DNA of 28,429 nt from a virus, in IMG/VR virus record IMGVR_UViG_3300045738_000201, positions 1-28,429 of that record. One strand, written 5' to 3'. The notes under the pieces are model-generated. The model did not search any database. It had not been told where the DNA came from and worked only from the letters and a program-made list of their open reading frames with translations. Positions 1-7,027 of the stretch are shown here, piece after piece (within the stretch, counting starts at the first letter, position 1; every line of letters starts with the position of its first letter). A program made the translations under genes and the position numbers.

Positions 1-40
1 CTGTGGTTGTATTGCAATAACTTTCCTGATAAGTACTCAT
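1..40 (-). CDS. Head-tail connector gene, second copy (5' end only, runs off the left edge)
   Basis: Reading the minus strand from the ATG at 40-38 gives 13 codons, MSTYQESYCNTTT, before the window ends. These match the first 13 residues of the complete connector gene at 26910-27899 exactly, and the DNA differs at only two of 40 positions. As with that gene, it starts just downstream of a T4-type lysozyme. The piece therefore shows that the gene following lysozyme copy A is another allele or copy of the connector. It is too short for any functional claim of its own. Confidence 0.75.
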   Translation of the reverse strand, partial: MSTYQESYCNTTT

Positions 41-64
41 TTAATAACCTTTTCAGTTAAAATC

Positions 65-475
65 TTAAACTCCTTTAATAATTTCACTCATCCCCCTCGC
101 CCTATTTGGTGTCTGTTTTGCCCAGCGTGAATCCAGCATTTCGTTTCCTGCTAAAATGTAATCACCATTTTTAATGAAGTCTATTGTCTTTACAAATTTG
201 CTTACGCCTGTTACACCCAGCTGATAACACATCTCTATAATGACTTCCTGTACAGCGGTGGGTTGTGCATTCAGCCATTGAAATCTATTAAAACAATCCA
301 ATATTAAAAATATCATTTTCCGTTCAAGGATTATCCCTGCAATATCTTCATCCAGTTTAAGATTCTTAATTGCAAACCCATAGCCTATAGTTTCATAGCC
401 AAGTGTGTCCACATAAGACTTCTCTCGAAATCCTTCATGGTGCTTAATAGATTCAATAAGGCGCTTGTAGTTCAT
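65..475 (-). CDS. Endolysin, T4-type lysozyme (GH24), copy A
   Basis: This 136-aa protein would hydrolyse peptidoglycan beta-1,4 linkages between MurNAc and GlcNAc at the end of infection. It matches T4 lysozyme at the key places: HEGFR with E14 at the catalytic acid position, DTLGYETIGYG with D23 and T29 at the D20/T26 positions of T4, and the C-terminal SRWAKQTPNRA block. It is shorter than T4 lysozyme (164 aa), mainly after the last conserved helix. No signal peptide or anchor is visible, so release would need the adjacent holin. The start ATG overlaps the holin stop as ATGA, implying coupled translation. A second, diverged lysozyme lies at 27924-28334. Confidence 0.93.
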   Translation of the reverse strand: MNYKRLIESIKHHEGFREKSYVDTLGYETIGYGFAIKNLKLDEDIAGIILERKMIFLILDCFNRFQWLNAQPTAVQEVIIEMCYQLGVTGVSKFVKTIDFIKNGDYILAGNEMLDSRWAKQTPNRARGMSEIIKGV

Positions 476-681
476 TTCTTTAAGGCATTGCCTATCTTGG
501 TAAGTTTCGCACTAAAAGCAACACCAACCCATGCTGATATAATTATCATTATGGCATTGAATTGCTCTTGCTCTAAGTAGCCCAGCATATACAATGCAAT
601 TGCGATTGCGCCTGCTGTCATACCCATTTGACGTTTCTTTGAGTCTTGTCCAATGAATAGACCCATTATGTTCTTTAGCAT
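472..681 (-). CDS. Holin (probable, two membrane segments)
   Basis: A 69-aa protein with a short charged N-terminus (GQDSKKRQMG), a hydrophobic stretch at about residues 19-35, a polar turn (EQEQFN) and a second hydrophobic stretch at about 42-60, ending in the basic tail AKLTKIGNALKK. Size, two predicted membrane helices, basic C-terminus and ATGA coupling to a lysozyme all fit a small phage holin that permeabilises the inner membrane. Holins share little sequence, so the call rests on topology and position. The holin-like gene before lysozyme copy B ends in a clearly different sequence, so the two lysis cassettes differ. Confidence 0.75.
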   Translation of the reverse strand: MLKNIMGLFIGQDSKKRQMGMTAGAIAIALYMLGYLEQEQFNAIMIIISAWVGVAFSAKLTKIGNALKK

Positions 682-690
682 TCCATTCTC

Positions 691-915
691 CTATAGCATT
701 CTCATTATTAGATTAATTATTATTGGTGTAACGATAACAGCCATCGTTCCATACGTGTGAATCTTGGCGATCTTTATTTCTTGAGATTGCACCTTGTCAT
801 TCATTGATTCGAGATGGCTTTCAATTCTTTCTACCCGCTTAAAAATTGTAATCTGTCTTTCGTCTAACTTGGTTAGATAACTTATTATCTCTGTATGTTG
901 CGTCATTTTAGCCAT
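691..915 (-). CDS. XhlA-like coiled-coil protein with C-terminal membrane anchor
   Basis: This 74-aa protein has a heptad-rich helix over about residues 12-52 (ERQITIFKRVERIESHLESM and onward), followed by a single hydrophobic segment (about 54-73, TYGTMAVIVTPIIINLIMRM). That arrangement is typical of the XhlA/haemolysin-type accessory proteins found next to holins, for example in Bacillus prophage PBSX, where XhlA acts with the holin at the membrane. It lies nine bases upstream of the holin and four bases downstream of the MscS-like gene, in the same transcription unit. The role in lysis is inferred from architecture and neighbourhood. It could instead be a spanin-like or other small membrane-anchored coiled coil. 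Confidence 0.6.
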   Translation of the reverse strand: MAKMTQHTEIISYLTKLDERQITIFKRVERIESHLESMNDKVQSQEIKIAKIHTYGTMAVIVTPIIINLIMRML

Positions 916-919
916 ATTC

Positions 920-1288
920 CTATTTGTCTGTCATCCTTCTCTTTTCAGTCTTTAGACCCCTGTCACCATTTAGTGGCAGTTTGGTCTTAATGATCAAACT
1001 CTTTAGTCTTTCGTTAGGCACTACCATTTTAATATTCCAGTCTCCATCAGATTTCATGTAAAATATTGTTTTAGTAAATCCAACCCTTACGATCCTTGCT
1101 GGCTTTTCATCTTTCCCGATGTACACCACATCATCGGAATTATAGTCGTTGCCGAAGAACACCATAAATGCTTCGACGGTGTTATGGATAACATCTTTGA
1201 ATAACACGGTAAGGAATCCCACCGTGAGAATCCAGCCATATTCACCGATGAGTGTTTTAGCAAGTTCTTCATTTATAATACTATCCAT
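920..1288 (-). CDS. Mini MscS-like membrane protein
   Basis: A 122-aa protein with one hydrophobic helix at about residues 18-36 (GWILTVGFLTVLFKDVI), then a compact beta-rich domain at about 46-104. The domain has features of the cytoplasmic beta domain of MscS channels: a D-x-V-x-IG turn after the helix (DDVVYIGKDE), a strand ending in a T-x-x-FY segment, and a VVPNERLKSLII block like the conserved IPN-x-x-(L/I) motif of MscS. Full MscS has three helices and about 280 residues, so this keeps only pore-helix-plus-beta-domain size. It overlaps the upstream membrane-protein gene by 16 bases and sits in the lysis cassette. A role in membrane permeabilisation or osmotic control is an inference. 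The resemblance was judged by eye. Confidence 0.55.
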   Translation of the reverse strand: MDSIINEELAKTLIGEYGWILTVGFLTVLFKDVIHNTVEAFMVFFGNDYNSDDVVYIGKDEKPARIVRVGFTKTIFYMKSDGDWNIKMVVPNERLKSLIIKTKLPLNGDRGLKTEKRRMTDK

Positions 1289-1551
1289 ATCGCAATTCCC
1301 GTTTCAACTACCACATCAGAGATTGTATTCTTTAACCAGAGTCCTTTTGAGCCATACGGCTTCCATCCTTCCACATAATACTCGAAGACCTCCCATGCTA
1401 TACCTATTCCAAATACCCACAATACAGCACTTACTGGGGTACATCCTGACCATAGGCATACCTTAGCAATAAAAGCACCGCAGGCAATATGCCACGCAGT
1501 CCAAACATCGCCCCAGGCATTAATCGCTTGAAAGTATTTTGCTATTTTCAT
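1273..1551 (-). CDS. Small polytopic membrane protein, lysis-cassette neighbour
   Basis: A 92-aa hydrophobic protein with roughly three membrane segments. Polar residues inside or beside the helices stand out: AWHIACGAFIAK (H-x-x-x-G), GIAWEVFEYYVEG (E-x-x-E) and NTISDVVVETG (D-x-x-x-E-x-G). This pattern recalls the H...E-x-x-E...D-x-x-x-N layout of YjdF/DUF2238 and VanZ-like membrane proteins, but the match is loose and I assign no activity. It overlaps the HeH-domain gene upstream by 4 bases (ATGA) and the mini MscS-like gene downstream by 16. It is therefore co-translated with genes that act on the membrane, and could be an extra lysis or superinfection-exclusion factor. Confidence 0.55.
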   Translation of the reverse strand: MKIAKYFQAINAWGDVWTAWHIACGAFIAKVCLWSGCTPVSAVLWVFGIGIAWEVFEYYVEGWKPYGSKGLWLKNTISDVVVETGIAIWIVL

Positions 1552-1997
1552 AATTTTAAATGTTTAGACACTTCTATGTCTTCACTCATTTGAGAAACTA
1601 TTCTTGAAAGAAGTTCCGATTTAGTTTCACTGCTATCATAAACAACTCCACGTTTATCATAAAAATCTTTTATCTCTGGTTTAGTATTTGCATCAGTAGG
1701 ATAATCTGCCTGTGTAGTGGCGACACCATTGATTATATGATGACCTCCTACAAGAAATCTACCATGTCCATCACCATGCTTCTTAGCGCATTCAACAACA
1801 AAGAACTCTTCAGCAGTTTGAAAACTATTAGTCTTTTTAGCCACTGTTCCATCTACATCAACAAAATAATCATAAGACGAAGGGTAAGCCAGAGTCTCGG
1901 TAGACCCATCTGCGTATGTTTTTGTGCGTGTAGCACCGGGAGTAGTATTTCTATGAATCCTAACTCGATGACCCTGACTGCACCTTCTTACAATCAT
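1548..1997 (-). CDS. Protein with C-terminal HeH/SAP-like helix motif, fibre-adjacent
   Basis: A 149-aa protein with no family I recognise over its first 100 residues. That part includes a strand-rich section with DYFVDVDGTVAKKT and a His/Gly-rich stretch (KKHGDGHGRFLVGGHH). Residues about 106-134 (KPEIKDFYDKRGVVYD, then SSETKSELLSRI) fit the short HeH/LEM-SAP helix-extended loop-helix motif common near the ends of phage structural and fibre-associated proteins. It is coupled by ATGA to the 81-aa gene upstream and follows the long fibre gene. A fibre-assembly or virion-accessory role is plausible but inferred. The His cluster (GDGHGRF and GGHH) might bind metal. Confidence 0.5.
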   Translation of the reverse strand: MIVRRCSQGHRVRIHRNTTPGATRTKTYADGSTETLAYPSSYDYFVDVDGTVAKKTNSFQTAEEFFVVECAKKHGDGHGRFLVGGHHIINGVATTQADYPTDANTKPEIKDFYDKRGVVYDSSETKSELLSRIVSQMSEDIEVSKHLKL

Positions 1998-2239
1998 GCT
2001 GCTGCTTCAACCTCTTCTACTTCTTCAGGTTCGGCAGTTAATGATGTCCGTAGCATATTGATGAATGCTTCCTTACCAACAGCCAACTGGTCAGCCATAA
2101 ACTGATTCGTATTCTGCTTGTTTTGTAAATCATTAATGTGATTTACCATTGATTTTTGCTCGTCAGTCATATCTTCTATGATGTACTCTTTATCATCGAA
2201 ATTCAAGACTGGCTTTTTTTCTTTTTCTTTTTTAGCCAC
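1994..2239 (-). CDS. Small acidic-tailed protein (DUF6447-like), fibre accessory
   Basis: An 81-aa protein: a lysine-rich start (MAKKEKEKKP), a short beta section (VLNFDDKEYIIEDM), a helix over about residues 24-70 and an acidic/alanine tail (EPEEVEEVEAAA). The arrangement of D-x-K-E-Y-x-(I/L)-(E/D) followed by a long amphipathic helix resembles small proteins encoded beside tail-fibre genes in environmental phages (DUF6447-type), from memory rather than search. It begins 31 bases after the fibre stop with the site AAGGAG a few bases upstream. Its likely role is in fibre assembly or trimerisation, inferred from position. Confidence 0.5.
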   Translation of the reverse strand: MAKKEKEKKPVLNFDDKEYIIEDMTDEQKSMVNHINDLQNKQNTNQFMADQLAVGKEAFINMLRTSLTAEPEEVEEVEAAA

Positions 2240-2270
2240 TTTTGACTCCTTTGTTTGTTAGTTAAAATTT

Positions 2271-5198
2271 TTAATAGTATTCTACACCAATATCTAATAC
2301 TGCAGATGTGCCGGGGTCTGATTGATTATTACCAGTTCCTGCACAAGATACATAAAAATACATAGCAGCATCACACCATCCATCTGAATCGGTTGTTGAT
2401 GCAGGTATCTCAGATACCCAAACCATTCCTACAGGAGAACCAGAACTTGCTAGTATATTTGAGTCTGCATTTTGAGTAGCTTGAGAACGAGTAGTACATC
2501 CAGTACCATCATCAGCACCTAATAATTCAATTCTACCAGCTATTACATCTCCAACAGCCTCATCAGATGCTGTTCCCATAGATATGCTATACACAGCAGT
2601 TCCATTGCTTAAAGTAATTATTTTACACCAAACCTTACTAATGTGAGAATATATAGGGATTGAGAACATTGATGTACTTGCCGCCCTATTATCATTTCCA
2701 AAACCTGATGAATAACCACTTAATGTTGCTCTAACAGTTTTCCATTTTTTAATTCCATAAGAACCTATTCTTACTGCGTAACTCTCAGTAGCAGATTCTG
2801 CTAAAGCATAATATCCCAGATATGTATTATCTTCACCAGTTGTAATAACATCACCTGCATAAGCTCCAGCTGCAGTATTCCGTTTGCCATTTGTTAATTC
2901 TTCTAAAGATTGATTTCCAACAGCGGTATTATTCGTTGCATTATCATAAGCATCAGCCATTGCATATCTTCCGATTGCAGTATTATTTAAACCAGTTAAA
3001 TTACTACTCTGTGCTCCACCTAATGCAGAATCACCTATCGCAGTAGAACTACCCGCAACTGTAGCTTTCCAAGCTGCCTTATAACCCACTGCTGTACAAG
3101 AATCCCCAGATGTGAGGGAGGAAAGAGCAGAATGTCCAATGGCTACTGTGCCAGTTTGAGTAGCAGCTCCTACAACAGCATCAGCACCTATAATAACTGT
3201 GGAACTAGCAGTGAAAGATGGGTTACCAGCGGCTGAATACCCTACGATTGTATTAGCTGATGAACTAGTAAATCCTCCATCCAGAGCTTCTCTACCAACA
3301 ACAGTATTAAAAGAACCAGTTGTTACTCCCTTTCCTGCTCTATATCCCAAGAACGTATTGTAATCACCAGTCGATAAAGCAATTCCAGCTTCTGACCCTA
3401 CAGCAGTATTTTCAACTCCAGAAGTGAGAGCTTTTAATGCTCGAAATCCAAGAGCTACATTATCTGCAGCTACGTGGTCTACTCCAGTCATCATAGTTTC
3501 AAAACCTACTGCTGTGTTTTTTAAAACTCCAGCATTAGTATAAGCAGTCATTGAATTATAACCGATAGCCATATTACCACTGCCATTTGCTGGTGTACCA
3601 TCATGACCGCTGGTAGTGTCGTTAGCTGAATATGCACCATGCCCAATAGCAACAACTCTCGAATCAGTAGTAATGGCCAACCCTGACCTATAACCAAGTG
3701 CAACATTATCATCACCTTCTGTGACAGCACTTAATGACTCTACTCCGATAGCAACATTGTTACCAGCCCCATCCATAACTCCATCAAGTGACCAAGCACC
3801 AATACCTATATTATTATTAGAAATCGCATCTTCAGCCCAGTCTCCACCACCTGCTAAATAACCTATATATGTACTATTATTAGAAGCTGGAGCGTCACTA
3901 GCATCTCCACCAGTCTGAGCCATTGCCCCATATCCAAGTACAGTATTATTAGAACCAGTTGTGTGTTGTGCCATTGCACTACTTCCAATAGCGACATTGT
4001 TTGTTCCATCTGTAATTGCATACAAAGCATCTCTACCTATAGCAACATTTGAAGCTGCACTAGTAGCAGTATATCCAGCTCTTGCTCCAATATATACATT
4101 ATCATCTCCAGTTCCAGCACCTCCAGCGCCACTATAAGCTGAGTATCCAACTATTACATTAGAATCTCCTGTCGTGATTCCAGCTCCAGCATCAGCCCCA
4201 ATCGCAATATTTGGATTGGCACTATCACCTACACCATCTACTGTAGCAGTATTTTGTGCTGTTAAAGCTTGATAACCTATTGCAATATTACCGTATTGAT
4301 TCGTAGCGGCAGTAGAATCCAAAGCCAAGTGTCCAATAGCAATATTGGCAATTGCTATACCAGTTCCACCAGTCAGGGCTAATCTACCAATCGCAATATT
4401 TTTTTCTGAAGTATCCCCATCGACAGCCGACATCGCAGATGCCCCAATAGCAACATTATTAGACTCTGTACCATCAGCTACTAACAGAGCATTAGCTCCA
4501 ATCGCTACGTTATAATCCCCAGCTGTATTTTCCGTTAATGCTTTATATCCAATGGCAACATTATTAAGAGCAACTGCAACGGCATTTGTAGCCCCCATTG
4601 CATCTTCGCCTATTACAACATTGAAATCTGCTCCAACATTACCTAATACTGTTCCTGCATCTGTAAAAGCATTTTTACCAAATACTGTATTACTAGTATT
4701 ACCATCATTATTCGAGAGCGAGATTCGGGAGTTGTTATCGAGAACCAGTTTTGATGCTCCACCAGTAATAAGATTTAAAGTATCTGCTCCGCCACTACCA
4801 ATTCCTGTATTAGTATCATTTGAAAATACAAACCCCGGTACAGTAGCTGTTATAGCCCCACCCGCTATTGTGGGGTATTTTCCACCTAAACCGCCACCAC
4901 CATTGCCGACAAAATTATCACCTTCGAAAAAAAATGTAGGTCTTTCTGCCTTAACAAATACAAGTTTATCATCAGAACTCTCATAAAATCCTGTATCGCC
5001 ATCTCCAAAGGCTAATGATGGGACTGCTGCTGAACCTAATGTAGTACCAACTATTAATTGACCAGTAATTGATTCATCATATGTGTTTGTCGCACTTCCA
5101 GATACAGTTAAATCACCTGATATGGTCAGGTCGCCAGATATTGTACCGCCTGCCCTTAAGGATCCTACTGTGCCGATAAAGCTATTTAATACACTCAT
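2271..5198 (-). CDS. Tail fibre/spike with YadA-head-like repeats
   Basis: A 975-aa protein that is the likely receptor-binding fibre. Residues 1-50 hold short beta repeats (GDLTISGDLTVSG), typical of an attachment/shaft start. About residues 60-165 form a phage-fibre-like region (SLAFGDGDTGFY, NDTNTGIGSGGADTLNL). From about residue 170 to 805 there are some 34 copies of an N-(T/V/I)-A-(I/V)-G-x-x-A-L type motif with variable TTG-x-N linkers. These match the left-handed parallel beta-roll repeats of trimeric autotransporter (YadA) head domains. The last 170 residues are non-repetitive with several cysteines (CTTRS, DGWCDAAMYFYVSCAG), a candidate C-terminal receptor-binding head. The ATG at 5198 lies one base after the stop of the preceding gene, with GGAGG overlapping that gene's end. 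Virion function is inferred from family and context. Confidence 0.88.
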   Translation of the reverse strand: MSVLNSFIGTVGSLRAGGTISGDLTISGDLTVSGSATNTYDESITGQLIVGTTLGSAAVPSLAFGDGDTGFYESSDDKLVFVKAERPTFFFEGDNFVGNGGGGLGGKYPTIAGGAITATVPGFVFSNDTNTGIGSGGADTLNLITGGASKLVLDNNSRISLSNNDGNTSNTVFGKNAFTDAGTVLGNVGADFNVVIGEDAMGATNAVAVALNNVAIGYKALTENTAGDYNVAIGANALLVADGTESNNVAIGASAMSAVDGDTSEKNIAIGRLALTGGTGIAIANIAIGHLALDSTAATNQYGNIAIGYQALTAQNTATVDGVGDSANPNIAIGADAGAGITTGDSNVIVGYSAYSGAGGAGTGDDNVYIGARAGYTATSAASNVAIGRDALYAITDGTNNVAIGSSAMAQHTTGSNNTVLGYGAMAQTGGDASDAPASNNSTYIGYLAGGGDWAEDAISNNNIGIGAWSLDGVMDGAGNNVAIGVESLSAVTEGDDNVALGYRSGLAITTDSRVVAIGHGAYSANDTTSGHDGTPANGSGNMAIGYNSMTAYTNAGVLKNTAVGFETMMTGVDHVAADNVALGFRALKALTSGVENTAVGSEAGIALSTGDYNTFLGYRAGKGVTTGSFNTVVGREALDGGFTSSSANTIVGYSAAGNPSFTASSTVIIGADAVVGAATQTGTVAIGHSALSSLTSGDSCTAVGYKAAWKATVAGSSTAIGDSALGGAQSSNLTGLNNTAIGRYAMADAYDNATNNTAVGNQSLEELTNGKRNTAAGAYAGDVITTGEDNTYLGYYALAESATESYAVRIGSYGIKKWKTVRATLSGYSSGFGNDNRAASTSMFSIPIYSHISKVWCKIITLSNGTAVYSISMGTASDEAVGDVIAGRIELLGADDGTGCTTRSQATQNADSNILASSGSPVGMVWVSEIPASTTDSDGWCDAAMYFYVSCAGTGNNQSDPGTSAVLDIGVEYY
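2790..4691 (-). repeat. Coding tandem motif repeats (about 34) of the fibre beta-roll
   Basis: Within the fibre gene, DNA encoding N-T/V-A-I/V-G-x-x-A-L/M/G recurs about 34 times, with linkers of about 5-20 codons. Recurrent plus-strand words such as ccaatagcaac and gcaatatt reflect this. The repeats are degenerate at the DNA level, which points to old duplication with divergence. Such arrays can change copy number by recombination, altering fibre length. Confidence 0.8.
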
Positions 5199-5199
5199 C

Positions 5200-5559
5200 T
5201 TAGACCTCCACTATTCTTACAGTGTGAGCCGTAGTTGATGTGCTTAGGTGATTGAAGTAAATATCACCAGTAATCCCGGATGCTTCAAGACCCAATGGAA
5301 CTGTTATGAATGTTAGGGTGTTTCCCTGGAGTATTAAATCCCCCGTGGTATTGCAATTCGTCTCTCCGTTTGCGAAGTTAAAATATATTTCACCAGACGA
5401 GTATAATCCTAGCTGACTTGCCCCTGTTACTTGTACATGAACTGTATTAGCAACATTGGCATTAGATCCTGTTGTGGATACAGCATTGACAGTCCATTGA
5501 CCACCTGAACCTGCTGCATTTACTGCTTGTTGAACACTTAATTTATGTAAGTTTGCCAT
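5200..5559 (-). CDS. Small beta-rich virion protein (unknown)
   Basis: A 119-aa protein rich in Thr, Val, Gly, Ser and Asn with alternating hydrophobic residues (VANTVHVQVTGASQLGLYSS, LILQGNTLTFITVPLGL). It looks like a compact beta-sandwich. It lies between the 57-aa ORFan and the fibre gene, and its stop is one base before the fibre ATG, so the two are translationally linked. Composition and place suggest a virion surface component such as a head-decoration protein or fibre-base adaptor. No family motif is recognised. A site reading AGAGAGGAAG sits just ahead of the ATG. Confidence 0.6.
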   Translation of the reverse strand: MANLHKLSVQQAVNAAGSGGQWTVNAVSTTGSNANVANTVHVQVTGASQLGLYSSGEIYFNFANGETNCNTTGDLILQGNTLTFITVPLGLEASGITGDIYFNHLSTSTTAHTVRIVEV

Positions 5560-5609
5560 TTTCTTCCTCTCTAAGGTTGACTACCGTGAACGAGATTGTG
5601 TTTGGTAGG

Positions 5610-5783
5610 TTATTTGTTATCTAATCCTTTTTTATTGCCGAAAATCTTATCCCAATTTTCTTGCCATTTTTTATTTGTAATTTTAGTCCTGGGGAAACTG
5701 CCCTTGCCTTGACTTAAGCCCAACTGTTCTCCATTAAATTTATGAACCTTGCCAGACCTTAATTCTTCACCTAAATCTTTCAT
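5610..5783 (-). CDS. 57-aa ORFan, coupled to the lysine-rich gene
   Basis: A short gene below common length cut-offs. The ATG at 5783-5781 overlaps the TGA of the preceding gene as ATGA, and the frame runs 57 codons to TAA at 5612-5610. The protein begins MKDLGEELRSGKVHKF and ends near KKWQENWDKIFGNKKG, so it is small, polar and mostly helical with two tryptophans. It fills most of the otherwise empty 220 bases between two head-region genes. The coupled start and compact packing support it; no function is assigned. Confidence 0.6.
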   Translation of the reverse strand: MKDLGEELRSGKVHKFNGEQLGLSQGKGSFPRTKITNKKWQENWDKIFGNKKGLDNK

Positions 5784-6034
5784 TTCTTTTTAGCCTTTGT
5801 CTTCGCTTTCTTTTTTGGCTTTGGGGCTGCCTTCGCCTTAGCCTTAACTTTCTTTTTGGGCTTTGCTTTAGGTTTAGGTTGCTCAACAATAGTATCCTCG
5901 GGGTTCCTTCTATCTAATACCTTCACATACCCTTTGGCTTTTAAATCTTTGACTTGCTGGATCACATCCTTGTGATCGTCCTGCTCTGAAAATCTTTTAA
6001 CCCGTTTATCTTTTTTATACCAATATTGAGCCAT
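5780..6034 (-). CDS. Lysine-rich, histone-H1-like tailed protein
   Basis: An 84-aa protein. Residues 1-50 form a small folded-looking part (MAQYWYKKDKRVKRFSE, then DVIQQVKDLKAKGYVKV). Residues 51-84 are almost only Lys, Ala and Pro (KPKAKPKKKVKAKAKAAPKP), like the C-terminal tails of histone H1 or bacterial H1-like proteins. It directly follows the major capsid gene. A role in binding packaged DNA, or as a low-level nucleoid-like virion protein, is inferred from charge and place only. Low-complexity tails can also arise by slippage of A/G-rich DNA. The site AAAGGA lies ahead of the ATG. Confidence 0.6.
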   Translation of the reverse strand: MAQYWYKKDKRVKRFSEQDDHKDVIQQVKDLKAKGYVKVLDRRNPEDTIVEQPKPKAKPKKKVKAKAKAAPKPKKKAKTKAKKK

Positions 6035-6052
6035 TACGTTTCCTTTACATTT

Positions 6053-6086
6053 ATCATCGGGGGGGCGATTAAACCCCCCAGATGAT
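6053..6086 (-). terminator. GC-rich hairpin after the capsid gene
   Basis: Arms atcatcggggggg (6053-6065) and ccccccagatgat (6074-6086) pair over 13 positions with one mismatch and an 8-base loop. In the minus-strand transcript the hairpin begins 17 bases after the capsid stop. It is followed by AAATGTAAAGG rather than a run of U, so it is more likely an attenuator or an mRNA-stabilising 3' structure than a full intrinsic terminator. It could set the capsid-to-downstream expression ratio. Confidence 0.6.
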
Positions 6087-6102
6087 TACTTCGGGGTTAA
6101 GA

Positions 6103-7014
6103 TTATCCGTTATTTACGACTCTATAACCACGTTTATTACTTGAACTATCAATCAGTACTGTTCCGTAGAGCAAATCAGAAACGACCTTAGTGCCAAGCG
6201 CATCAATCGAATACTCTGCCTGGACTCTAACGTCTTGCTGAACTGCTACTGCAGCCGCAGAGCGATGAAAAATCGCACCGCAACAAACTGAACCACCCGT
6301 TGAGATAGTATTAGACATATAGACATTAATTCCATGTAGCTTGCCTATGAATCCTTTTGAAGATCCGCCGTCATTTAGGACACTTGTGTTACCACCAGCA
6401 TCTGCTCTCCAGAAAAATTTGGAGATACCAGCATTTGGATCAAGGATGTCTGCCATCATAGTTGGATTAACCACCAGTGAACAATCGCCATCCATGTAAG
6501 GTACGTCGTTCTCACCAAGACTGGCTAATGCAGCTTGCCAATCAGTCACTGAGAGATTATCGTTACCGCTTCCAAGTGCCACACTTACATTCATGCCGTC
6601 AAGGTCATCCCAAATATCAGCGTCGAGCTGTCTTGCGAGAGCTTCACCAAACATTTTAGTGTATTTTGCAACCAAGTCAGCTTCTGACTGAATCATAAGA
6701 ACGTCTTCAAATAACATAGCATTGTAATAATGATCCGTAATTGTAAGCGAAGTTTCTGTTGTCGCAGTTGCGTCATAGGTTACTAACGTATTAATGGTTT
6801 TGGATGTTGCCGCTTTTAAGTCGATCTGAGGTATGTGTATTGTATCACCAAAACCCTTACCCTTGATCAATGCAGAATAGTCTTCAACTAAACCTCTGAA
6901 TACTGTTCCACGTTCAAAATATCTATAGATACCGTCAGCCCATACCTCGGGTACGAAGTCATCCGCAGTTGATGTTGTGTGAGCAGCACCTAATAATCCA
7001 CCTGTTATTGCCAT
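6103..7014 (-). CDS. Major capsid protein (HK97-fold family)
   Basis: A 303-aa protein of usual size for a capsid subunit without a long delta domain. The N-terminus has FVPEVWADGIYRYFERG, typical of phage coat proteins. A segment SLTITDHYYNAMLFEDV matches the E-loop/P-domain part of coat proteins of this type, and LARQLDADIWDDL fits the long spine helix. The C-terminal half has NVYMSNTI and VSDLLYGTVLID, as in P22/HK97-like coats. It follows the scaffold gene by 13 bases and sits in the order portal-MuF-gpG-scaffold-capsid. The site TTGGAGTAAAAA precedes the ATG. No protease gene is seen, so maturation may not need cleavage. Confidence 0.88.
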   Translation of the reverse strand: MAITGGLLGAAHTTSTADDFVPEVWADGIYRYFERGTVFRGLVEDYSALIKGKGFGDTIHIPQIDLKAATSKTINTLVTYDATATTETSLTITDHYYNAMLFEDVLMIQSEADLVAKYTKMFGEALARQLDADIWDDLDGMNVSVALGSGNDNLSVTDWQAALASLGENDVPYMDGDCSLVVNPTMMADILDPNAGISKFFWRADAGGNTSVLNDGGSSKGFIGKLHGINVYMSNTISTGGSVCCGAIFHRSAAAVAVQQDVRVQAEYSIDALGTKVVSDLLYGTVLIDSSSNKRGYRVVNNG

Positions 7015-7027
7015 TTTTTACTCCAAT

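Larger units (their letters stand above)
1..475. repeat. Diverged direct repeat, left copy
   Basis: Bases 1-475 align without gaps to 27860-28334 at a constant offset of 27,859. By eye the first 140 bases are about 90% identical; identity falls inside the lysozyme gene, whose proteins are about 60% identical. Similarity stops at the lysozyme start: upstream of it the left copy overlaps a holin by 4 bases, while the right copy has an 18-base gap and a different holin-like gene end. This could reflect circular permutation with allelic variation, or tandem phage units. Confidence 0.85.

Noticed and set aside
2790-4691. CRISPR-like or minisatellite repeat array
   Set aside because: The repeats are degenerate, in frame and encode a known beta-roll motif; spacing varies with linker length.
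4552-4986. Plus-strand open frame of 144 codons inside the fibre gene
   Set aside because: It is antisense to the repeat region of a clear fibre gene, with Pro/Ala/Ser-rich composition from reading repeats backwards and no ribosome binding site.
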